Positions 44,246-51,916 of a stretch of 64,000 nt of DNA are shown here, in pieces (within the stretch, counting starts at the first letter, position 1; the number at the start of each line of letters is the position of its first letter). The notes under the pieces were generated by a model, which did no database searches, had not been told where the DNA came from, and was given only the letters and a program-made list of their open reading frames with translations. The DNA comes from Salegentibacter echinorum (GTDB lineage: Bacteria; Bacteroidota; Bacteroidia; Flavobacteriales; Flavobacteriaceae): the NCBI RefSeq assembly GCF_900129445.1, contig NZ_FQVT01000009.1:1-64000 (forward strand), given 5' to 3'. The translations under genes were made by a program, and so were the position numbers.

Positions 44246-45100
44246 ATGAAAACAATTAAAGTAGGCGGTGTTCCAGAGCATTTTAACCTGCCCTGGCATT
44301 TATGTATAGAAGAAAAACTTTTTGAGAAAGAAGGAGTAAACGTAATCTGGAAGGACTTTCCAGGTGGCACCGGCGCCATGAATAAGGCTTTAAAAACGGG
44401 AGAGATAGACGTTGCCGTGATACTCACCGAAGGAGTGATAAAGGATATTAGTGCAAATGCCAATACTAAAATTATACAAACTTACATAGGTTCACCTTTA
44501 ATTTGGGGAATTCACGTAGCTGCCGACTCTAACTTTAATTCGGTTGAAGAATTAAAGAATACTAAGGCAGCAATTAGTAGGGAAGGTTCTGGTTCCCACC
44601 TTATGACTTATATAAATGCGCAGAATCATCAATGGGATACCCAAAAAGATCTAAAATTTGAAATCGTTAAAAATCTGGATGGAGCCGTTGAAGCATTATC
44701 AAAAGACGAAGCACAATATTTTATGTGGGAGCACTTTACTACAAAACCATTGGTAGATAAAAGGATTTTTAGACGCGTAGCAGATTGTCCCACACCCTGG
44801 CCCTGTTTTGTAATCGCAGCAAGAAACCATACAATTACCGCAGAAAAAGACCGACTCAAAAAAATGTTGCAGGTCCTTAATAATAAGACAAAAGATTTTA
44901 AAGACCTGCCCCATATTGCCGAAATATTGGCTGAAAAATATGATCAAAAATTAGAGGACATTAAGCAATGGTTAGCAATAACAGAGTGGAGCCAGGAACA
45001 ACTCTCTACAGCCGAATTAGAAAAAATTCAGGATAAATTATTAGCGCTTAAATTAATTTCAAAAAAACAGCATAATTCTAAATTAATTTATAATTTGTAG
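44246..45100 (+). CDS. Cytoplasmic substrate-binding-protein-like protein
   Basis: The 284-residue protein has the periplasmic-binding-protein type II fold of the NMT1/ThiY and SsuA families (GVPEHFNLPWHLCIEEKLF; GTGAMNKALKTGEIDVAV; SREGSGSHLMTYINAQ). It has no signal peptide or lipobox, and no ABC permease or ATPase gene is near. It may be an enzyme or sensor derived from a binding protein, perhaps related to thiamine-precursor proteins. The ligand is unknown. Confidence 0.82.
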   Translation: MKTIKVGGVPEHFNLPWHLCIEEKLFEKEGVNVIWKDFPGGTGAMNKALKTGEIDVAVILTEGVIKDISANANTKIIQTYIGSPLIWGIHVAADSNFNSVEELKNTKAAISREGSGSHLMTYINAQNHQWDTQKDLKFEIVKNLDGAVEALSKDEAQYFMWEHFTTKPLVDKRIFRRVADCPTPWPCFVIAARNHTITAEKDRLKKMLQVLNNKTKDFKDLPHIAEILAEKYDQKLEDIKQWLAITEWSQEQLSTAELEKIQDKLLALKLISKKQHNSKLIYNL

Positions 45101-45126
45101 CCAAATTCATCCCTCAATTATAATTA

Positions 45127-45690
45127 ATGAAAAACTACTTTCTACTCAGTTTCCTTTTTATTTCCACTTTTAGTTTTGCTCAGGATTTAGATAATTCCCC
45201 AGACAAAAGGGATGTTACTCAAAACGAATTGAGTATTGGAGCCTTAAATATTGTGGCTTTTGGGGCTTTAGATATCACGTATGAGCGTATTATAAATGAA
45301 AATTCAAGCTGGGCAATAGAAACTTTTATTCAGGCTTTAGACCGCGATAGTGAAGATGTAGCCGATGCCTTTTATAAAGATTTTTCGCTTACCGGGAAAT
45401 ACAAATATTTTTTTGGCGACCGTTATGCTCGTGGCTTCTATGTACACGGTTTTGGTATGATCTCAAACGGTGAATTTGAAGATCGCTACGTGACAGACCC
45501 AAACGGAAATGGTTACTACGAAGACGAAAGATATACAGATTTCGCCCTTGGTTTTGGCCTGGGTGGTAAATTTGTATCCACCGGCGGCTTTTTTCTCGAT
45601 TTGGGCGCCGGGATTGGTAGGAATCTACTAAATGACAGCTCCCCAACTATTGTAGGGCAATTTAATGTAAATGTGGGCTTCAGGTTTTAA
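45127..45690 (+). CDS. Outer-membrane beta-barrel-like secreted protein
   Basis: The 187-residue protein has a signal peptide (MKNYFLLSFLFISTFSFAQ) and alternating short strands rich in Gly and aromatic residues (LNIVAFGALDITYERII; GFGLGGKFVSTGGFFLDLG), ending in FNVNVGFRF. A C-terminal Phe after alternating residues is usual for outer-membrane barrels. The function is unknown. It converges on ung with a 4-base gap. Confidence 0.8.
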   Translation: MKNYFLLSFLFISTFSFAQDLDNSPDKRDVTQNELSIGALNIVAFGALDITYERIINENSSWAIETFIQALDRDSEDVADAFYKDFSLTGKYKYFFGDRYARGFYVHGFGMISNGEFEDRYVTDPNGNGYYEDERYTDFALGFGLGGKFVSTGGFFLDLGAGIGRNLLNDSSPTIVGQFNVNVGFRF

Positions 45691-45694
45691 AAAA

Positions 45695-46360
45695 TCACCA
45701 ATCGATAGGTTGTTTGCCATGTTGCTCTAAATATTCGTTTGCTTTACTAAAATGTTTATTTCCAAACCAATAACCACGGTTAGCACTCAAAGGCGAGGGA
45801 TGACCGCTGGTTAAAATTAAATGTTTACTGGCATCAATTTTAGTGCTTTTTCGCTTTGCATAACCTCCCCACAACATAAAAACCACATGTTCTTTTTCTG
45901 CGGAAATAATCTCTATCACACGATCTGTAAATTTTTCCCATCCCTTTTTTTGATGCGATCCCGCTTCATGCGCCCTAACCGTGAGCGTAGCATTTAACAA
46001 TAAAACCCCTTGATTAGCCCATCGCTCTAAATTACCGGATGACGGAATAGGTTTCCCTAAATCTTCCTGAATTTCCCTAAAAATATTTTGTAGGGAAGGC
46101 GGAGTTCTAATCCCATCATTAACCGAAAATGAAAGTCCGTTGGCCTGGCCGGTACCATGATAGGGATCCTGGCCCAAGATCACCACTTTCGTATTCTGAA
46201 AACTGGCGTGATCAAAAGCAGCAAAGATTTTACTACCCTTAGGAAAGCAGGTATATTCGGTGTATTCCTTTTTTACAAAAGCTGTGAGTTCTTTAAAATA
46301 GTCTCTTTCAAATTCGTCTGTTAGTTCTTTTTTCCAGCTGGAGTGTATGGCCACGTTCAT
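45695..46360 (-). CDS. ung: Uracil-DNA glycosylase
   Basis: Removes uracil from DNA as the first step of base-excision repair. Family 1 motifs are present: the water-activating Asp in ILGQDPYHGTGQANGLSFS (about 65-83) and the His of LTSGHPSPLSANRGYW (about 190). The 221-residue length is standard. Confidence 0.98.
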   Translation of the reverse strand: MNVAIHSSWKKELTDEFERDYFKELTAFVKKEYTEYTCFPKGSKIFAAFDHASFQNTKVVILGQDPYHGTGQANGLSFSVNDGIRTPPSLQNIFREIQEDLGKPIPSSGNLERWANQGVLLLNATLTVRAHEAGSHQKKGWEKFTDRVIEIISAEKEHVVFMLWGGYAKRKSTKIDASKHLILTSGHPSPLSANRGYWFGNKHFSKANEYLEQHGKQPIDW

Positions 46361-46461
46361 ATATTTATATTTAAATCACAATTTGAGAATTCAGCACAAA
46401 TATATAATCATCTACCTGCCCATTTTCACGTTTAGCATCAAGATGGTTTCATTTTATTGAG

Positions 46462-46469
46462 TAAATTTG
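46462..46469 (+). promoter_or_regulatory. mutS2 promoter -7 box
   Basis: TAAATTTG fits TAnnTTTG, 26 bases before the mutS2 ATG in the divergent spacer with ung. No TTG at the right spacing is clear. Confidence 0.5.
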
Positions 46470-46495
46470 CAGCACCTCAAAAGTAGGGAAATTTT

Positions 46496-48685
46496 ATGAT
46501 TAAAATAACAGCTAAGAGCCTTACAGACCTGGAATTTCCAACCGTATGTCAACAAATATCAGATTTGTGCATTACCGGGCCCGGGAAAGAGAAGGCATTA
46601 AAAATACAACCATACAAAACTTATAAAAGCACCATTTTTGGACTTGATCAAACCAATGAATATGTGAGTTCAAAAACCAGGGAAAGCCGAATTCCTAATC
46701 ATGGATTTGATGCTATAAAATCTGAATTACGCACCCTGGAGATTGAAGAAGCTGTCCTGGAAGTGAGCAGCTTTAGGAAAATTTTTAGCCTTTCAGAAAC
46801 TGTAAATACACAAATTAAGTTTTTTAGGAAATTTAAAGAATATTATCCCAATCTTTACGAAACTACTGCTCAAGTAGAATTTACCACCGAAATTATAGAC
46901 AATATCGCACGGGTAATAAATAAATTTGGCGAGTTAAAAGACGATGCCACTCCCCTGCTGCAATCGGTGCGACGTTCTATAAATTCGGTTAAGGGCCAGA
47001 TCAATTCCAGTTTTGCTAAAGCACTTACTACCTATCATTCCTATGGATATTTAGATGAAATTAAAGAGAGTGTCGTAGAAAATGTGCGGGTTTTAGCTGT
47101 AAAAGCAATGTACCGCCGTAAAGTAAAAGGCGGGATTCTGGGAAATTCCAAAACCGGAAGTATCGTTTATATTCAGCCCGAAGCCACTTTCCAGTACACC
47201 CGTGAGCTTAACAACCTGGAATATGAGGAAAAAGAAGAAATAAAACGGATTTTAAAAGAATTAACCAATAAAATAAGACCTTTTAAACCGCTTTTAATCG
47301 ATTATCAAAGATTGCTCTGTGAGATAGATGTAATTGCCGCCAAAGCAAAATATGCTGAAATGATTAACGGCCTGCTTCCTAAAATCACTACCGAACGGGA
47401 AATGCAGCTCAAAGACGCCTATCACCCCTTGCTTTATTTAAATAATAAAAAAAAAGGAGATAAAACCTATCCGCAAAGTATTGAGCTGACACAAAATAAC
47501 CGCATTATTGTGATCTCTGGACCCAATGCCGGCGGAAAAAGTATTACTTTGAAAACTGTTGGTTTGCTACAACTTATGCTGCAAAGCGGTATTTTAATTC
47601 CCGTCCACGAATATAGTAGAATGTGCCTTTTTGATAAAATACTTACCGATATTGGGGATAATCAATCTATAGAAAATCATTTAAGTACCTACAGCTACCG
47701 ACTTAAAAACATGAATTATTTTCTTCGGAAGTGTGATAATAAAACCCTCTTCCTAATTGACGAATTCGGTACCGGTAGTGACCCCGAGCTAGGTGGTGCT
47801 TTGGCTGAAACTTTTTTGGAAGTATTCTACGAAAAAGAATCCTTTGGTATTTTAACCACGCATTACGCCAATTTAAAAAAGTTGGCCAATGAGACAGCTT
47901 ATATGAGCAACGCTAATATGCTTTTCGATTCTCAAAGCCTGGAACCCATATTCAAACTTCAGGTTGGGGAAGCCGGAAGTTCCTTTACCTTTGAAGTTGC
48001 TCAAAAAAATGGTATCCCCTACAGCTTGATAAACCGTTCCCGAAAAAAGGTAGAAAAAGGAAAAATAAGGTTTGACCGCAGTATTGCCAAATTGCAAAAA
48101 GAACGTTCTAAACTGCAAAAAACCACAGATTCCTTAAAATCTAAAGAACAAAAAGCTGCTAACGAAAAAGAAAAACTGGAAGCCACCAATAGCCGAATTC
48201 AGGAGAAATTAGAAAACTATCAGGAGCTTTATGACAGTAATCAGCGGCTTATTTATATGGGACAAAAGTTGAATGATCTAAGTGAGAAATACTTCAGCAA
48301 TAAAAATAAAAAAGAACTCATTGGGGAGTTTTTAAAGTTTGTAGAAATAGAAAACTCCAAGCGCAAAAAAGAATCGGCGAAAAAGCGTAAGATTCAAAAG
48401 GAAAAAGAAAGGAAAGTTCAGCAAGAAGTTAAAAAAGAAGTGGCGGTAATTCGCAAAAAGAAAAAAGAAGAGAAAGCCAAAACTTCGGCCGAAGACCGAG
48501 AAAAAGCCAATAAACCCAAAACCATCCCAAAACTTGGTGATAGGGTGCGCCTGGAAGATAGCCGTTCTGTAGGTACCTTAGACGATATTGAAAAAGGAAA
48601 AGCTACCGTGAATTACGGTATGTTTACCACAAAAGTAGATTTAGATAAACTGGAGTTGGTACAGGCGATGAAGAAAAAAAGTTGA
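46496..48685 (+). CDS. mutS2: MutS2-type protein without Smr domain
   Basis: The 729-residue protein has the MutS core and clamp helices (about 1-320), the ATPase with Walker A ISGPNAGGKSITLKT (about 340) and Walker B LFLIDEFGTGSDPELGG (about 420), a long Lys/Glu coiled coil (about 520-660), and a C-terminal KOW-like segment (LGDRVRLEDSRSVGTLDD). The Smr endonuclease domain that ends classical MutS2 is absent. In known MutS2 proteins roles include suppressing recombination or rescuing stalled ribosomes; without Smr the action must differ. Confidence 0.93.
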   Translation: MIKITAKSLTDLEFPTVCQQISDLCITGPGKEKALKIQPYKTYKSTIFGLDQTNEYVSSKTRESRIPNHGFDAIKSELRTLEIEEAVLEVSSFRKIFSLSETVNTQIKFFRKFKEYYPNLYETTAQVEFTTEIIDNIARVINKFGELKDDATPLLQSVRRSINSVKGQINSSFAKALTTYHSYGYLDEIKESVVENVRVLAVKAMYRRKVKGGILGNSKTGSIVYIQPEATFQYTRELNNLEYEEKEEIKRILKELTNKIRPFKPLLIDYQRLLCEIDVIAAKAKYAEMINGLLPKITTEREMQLKDAYHPLLYLNNKKKGDKTYPQSIELTQNNRIIVISGPNAGGKSITLKTVGLLQLMLQSGILIPVHEYSRMCLFDKILTDIGDNQSIENHLSTYSYRLKNMNYFLRKCDNKTLFLIDEFGTGSDPELGGALAETFLEVFYEKESFGILTTHYANLKKLANETAYMSNANMLFDSQSLEPIFKLQVGEAGSSFTFEVAQKNGIPYSLINRSRKKVEKGKIRFDRSIAKLQKERSKLQKTTDSLKSKEQKAANEKEKLEATNSRIQEKLENYQELYDSNQRLIYMGQKLNDLSEKYFSNKNKKELIGEFLKFVEIENSKRKKESAKKRKIQKEKERKVQQEVKKEVAVIRKKKKEEKAKTSAEDREKANKPKTIPKLGDRVRLEDSRSVGTLDDIEKGKATVNYGMFTTKVDLDKLELVQAMKKKS

Positions 48686-48779
48686 TGTGGTGATTGGATA
48701 ATGTGTTAATTTGATGAATTGCAAATGAGAGTATATTGCAATGCTTTACCAAAGCCTTGAAAAAAATAAATAGGTTAAA

Positions 48780-49193
48780 ATGAAGTTACCTGAAAACAAA
48801 AAAATCATTCTTTTTGATGGCGTTTGCAACCTCTGTAATAATGTGGTTACTTTTGTGATTAAGCACGATAAAAAAGATGTGTTTCGCTTTGCTTCTTTGC
48901 AAAGTGAGCTGGGTAAAAAGCTTGTTGCAGAGCGCGACTTAGATCCAAACGATCTGGATTCCGTTGTGCTTATAGAACCCGGGGTAGCGTATTACCGTAA
49001 ATCCACCGCTGCTTTAGAAATCTCACGGGAACTTTCTGGGGGCTATTCCCTACTCAAAAACTTTCTTTTTATTCCCGAAGGCTTACGGGACAGCGTTTAT
49101 AATTTTGTCGCCAATAATCGGTATAAATGGTATGGTAAAAAAGAAAGCTGTATGATCCCCACACCAGAATTAAAAGCAAAATTTTTGGATTAA
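48780..49193 (+). CDS. DCC-family thiol-disulfide oxidoreductase (YuxK-like)
   Basis: The 137-residue protein has the signature DGVCNLCNNVVTFV (about 14-27), with the DxxCxxC that names the DCC family, and later RFASLQSELGKKL and YRKSTAALEI. A thioredoxin-like fold and redox role are inferred. It lies 94 bases after mutS2 on the same strand. Confidence 0.92.
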   Translation: MKLPENKKIILFDGVCNLCNNVVTFVIKHDKKDVFRFASLQSELGKKLVAERDLDPNDLDSVVLIEPGVAYYRKSTAALEISRELSGGYSLLKNFLFIPEGLRDSVYNFVANNRYKWYGKKESCMIPTPELKAKFLD

Positions 49194-49319
49194 ACGCCTT
49201 CAGGCTTCTGCAAAATATAATTCTTTACTATTCGGCGACTTCGTTCATTTGCCTTTAAGTATTAAGAAAATAGCACAATTCTTTAGATAAATATTTTCGG
49301 GTATTGTAAAAACTTCGAA

Positions 49320-50663
49320 TTACGCCTTCTCTTCTTTTACCTCTTTTACTGTAGTTTCACCTCCTGGATGATAATCGTCGTCCCAGTTTTTAACATTAGG
49401 AGGCCCCATTTTATCTACAGATTTTGCAACCATTAGCGAAACAGCAGCGTCTCCAGTTACATTAACCATAGTTCTACACATATCCAAAGGCCTGTCAACG
49501 GCAAAAATAAGTGCCAGGCCGGCTTCAGGGATTCCCGCCTGTGCCAAAACAATAACCAGCATCACCATTCCTGCTCCCGGCACTGCAGCAGAACCTATAG
49601 AAGCCAGGGTTGCTGTAGCGATAATTCCCAATTGTGTTGCGATACTTAGATCCATTCCAAAAGCCTGCGCGATAAATACTGCTGCGACAGCCTGGTACAA
49701 ACTTGTTCCATCCATATTAATAGTCGCTCCTATGGGTAATACAAAACTTGTTACTTCGCTGTGAACCCCCATATGCTCCTCTACCCTTTCCATAGTTACC
49801 GGCAGGGTTGCAGCACTAGAACTGGTTGAAAACGCCAATAATTGGGCAGGTGCAATCCCGTTCATGAAGAAAGTGGGTTTGTTTTTTGTAACGACCCAAA
49901 CCAATAAGATATAAAACCCTATCATAAGTGCAAGACCAAGAAGTACGGTTCCACCATATAAAGCCAGGGCTGCAAAAAGATCGGTGCTAGGTGATTCTAC
50001 CACTAAAGCAGCTAATAGTGCAAACACACCATAAGGCGCAGTTAGCATAATTATATCGATCATCTTGAGGATGACTTCATTAAAACCATCAAAGAATTCT
50101 TTAACCGGTTTGGCCGTTTTTTCAGGAATTAGAATAAGGCCTATTCCAAAGAAAATAGCAAAGAAAATAACCTGTAACATATTGGCGTTGTCACCGGCAG
50201 CGGCAAAAATATTATCGGGCACAAGATCTTCAAGAGCTTGTAAAGGTCCTGTTTCACGTTGTTTATCGGCATCAGCTTTAATACCCGAGGCATCGCCCTC
50301 ATAACTGGAAATAAGATCTTGTTGGGTTTCTGCAGATATTGCATTACCCGGTTTCACGAGATTCACCATAAGTAAGCCAATAGATACCGCAACGATCGTG
50401 GTAAAAATATAAGCTCCTATAGTTCGATATCCCATTTTAGAGAGCTTGGAAATATCTTTAAGATCTGAAATTCCTTTAATAAGAGAAGCCAGGATTAAAG
50501 GCACTGCAATTAATTTAAGGGCGCTTATAAAAATATTACCAAAAGGTTTAATCCAATCGTCAATAAAATCGGCTCCCCAGGTAAAATTTGTCAGGATAAG
50601 GGCAAAAATAACCCCGGCGGCCATTCCCAATAAAATCTGCCAATGCAGTGCAAGTTTTTTCAT
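49320..50663 (-). CDS. Dicarboxylate/amino acid:cation symporter (DAACS family)
   Basis: The 447-residue membrane protein has eight or more hydrophobic helices, the serine-rich hairpin AFSTSSSAATLPVTMERV (about 285), the NMDGTSLYQAVAAVFIAQ segment (about 322) and GMVMLVIVLAQAGIPEAGLA. These are the substrate and sodium sites of GltPh/DctA transporters. Substrate could be glutamate, aspartate or C4-dicarboxylates. It stands in a single-gene unit just after aroC. Confidence 0.95.
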   Translation of the reverse strand: MKKLALHWQILLGMAAGVIFALILTNFTWGADFIDDWIKPFGNIFISALKLIAVPLILASLIKGISDLKDISKLSKMGYRTIGAYIFTTIVAVSIGLLMVNLVKPGNAISAETQQDLISSYEGDASGIKADADKQRETGPLQALEDLVPDNIFAAAGDNANMLQVIFFAIFFGIGLILIPEKTAKPVKEFFDGFNEVILKMIDIIMLTAPYGVFALLAALVVESPSTDLFAALALYGGTVLLGLALMIGFYILLVWVVTKNKPTFFMNGIAPAQLLAFSTSSSAATLPVTMERVEEHMGVHSEVTSFVLPIGATINMDGTSLYQAVAAVFIAQAFGMDLSIATQLGIIATATLASIGSAAVPGAGMVMLVIVLAQAGIPEAGLALIFAVDRPLDMCRTMVNVTGDAAVSLMVAKSVDKMGPPNVKNWDDDYHPGGETTVKEVKEEKA

Positions 50664-50693
50664 ATTATAATGTTTCTGCTTCTTTGTAGTTAC

Positions 50694-51758
50694 TTATATT
50701 TTTGCTGTTTTATTCTGAAGTAAGTAATCGGCAATCACCAATGCGGCCATTGCTTCTACAATGGGGACCGCGCGTGGTACCACACAAGGGTCGTGTCTTC
50801 CTTTTCCTTCCATTTCTACATTCTCGCCCTGTTTATTTATGGTATCCTGTTTTTGCATAATGGTTGCAACCGGCTTAAAAGCCACATTAAAATAAATATC
50901 CATACCGTTAGAAATCCCTCCCTGAATGCCGCCACTTAGATTGGTTTTGGTTGTGCCGTCTTCATTAAAAAGATCGTTGTGTTGGCTACCTTTCATTTTG
51001 GTACCACCAAAACCGCTACCGTATTCAAAACCTTTTACAGCGTTTATAGAAAGCATTGCTTTTCCCAATTCAGCGTGTAATTTATCGAAAACCGGTTCTC
51101 CCAGGCCTTTTGGCATATTTCTAATTACACACTGCACGGTTCCGCCTACGGTATCCCCTTCTTTTCTAATTTGCTTAATATAGGCTTCCATTTTTTCTGC
51201 AGAAGCCGCATCTGGACAGCGCACGGGATTTGTTTCTATGAGATCAAAATCAAGATCTTTTATAGCTGTTTCCAATTCAATTTCCCCAACTGAGGCAGTA
51301 TAGGCATTAAATTGGATTTCTTTTAAAAATTGTTTGGCTACGGCTCCTGCCACTACCCTACAGGCAGTTTCTCGAGCCGAAGACCTTCCTCCGCCGCGAT
51401 AATCGCGTACGCCATACTTTTCATCATAAGTATAATCGGCGTGACTGGGACGGTAAGTATCCTTTATATGTGAGTAATCTTTTGATTTTTGATTGGCATT
51501 CTTTATCACAAAGCCCATAGGTGTTCCCGTAGTCATTCCTTCAAAAATACCAGAGTGAAATTCTACCGTATCTGGTTCTTTTCGCTGGGTAACAATTGCC
51601 GATTGTCCCGGTTTTCTTCTATTTAATTCGGTTTGTATCTTTTCCAAATCAAGTTGAATGCCCGCGGGACACCCATCTATTATCCCTCCAATTGCCTGCC
51701 CGTGAGACTCTCCAAAGGTGGTAAGTTTAAATAATTTTCCGAAGGAATTTCCTGCCAT
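50694..51758 (-). CDS. aroC: Chorismate synthase
   Basis: Final shikimate pathway step, forming chorismate from EPSP with reduced FMN. Signature regions are [34 protein letters not shown] and [20 protein letters not shown]. The family start [20 protein letters not shown] fits the ATG at 51758; a further ATG at 51776 lies over the promoter -7 box and would add six unusual residues. Length from 51758 is 354. Confidence 0.97.
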   Translation of the reverse strand: MAGNSFGKLFKLTTFGESHGQAIGGIIDGCPAGIQLDLEKIQTELNRRKPGQSAIVTQRKEPDTVEFHSGIFEGMTTGTPMGFVIKNANQKSKDYSHIKDTYRPSHADYTYDEKYGVRDYRGGGRSSARETACRVVAGAVAKQFLKEIQFNAYTASVGEIELETAIKDLDFDLIETNPVRCPDAASAEKMEAYIKQIRKEGDTVGGTVQCVIRNMPKGLGEPVFDKLHAELGKAMLSINAVKGFEYGSGFGGTKMKGSQHNDLFNEDGTTKTNLSGGIQGGISNGMDIYFNVAFKPVATIMQKQDTINKQGENVEMEGKGRHDPCVVPRAVPIVEAMAALVIADYLLQNKTAKI

Positions 51759-51773
51759 TTTTATGATTTTAAA

Positions 51774-51781
51774 CAAATGTA
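51774..51781 (-). promoter_or_regulatory. aroC promoter -7 box
   Basis: TACATTTG on the minus strand fits TAnnTTTG, 15 bases before the chosen aroC ATG, with TTT about 19 bases upstream. It overlaps the alternative ATG at 51776 and so decides the start. Confidence 0.6.
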
Positions 51782-51916
51782 ATTTTTTCAGGGAATATTT
51801 AAAAATCTATATTCACTTAAAAATTTTAAATTAATTTCAATTTTTGAGCATCAGGATAATTTTATCCTGAAATATTCGTAAATCCTATACCTGTTTTTTT
51901 AAAATAATAAGCTCAG

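Noticed and set aside
51759-51776. Upstream ATG start for aroC
   Set aside because: It overlaps the -7 box, and the family-typical start is MAGNSFG.
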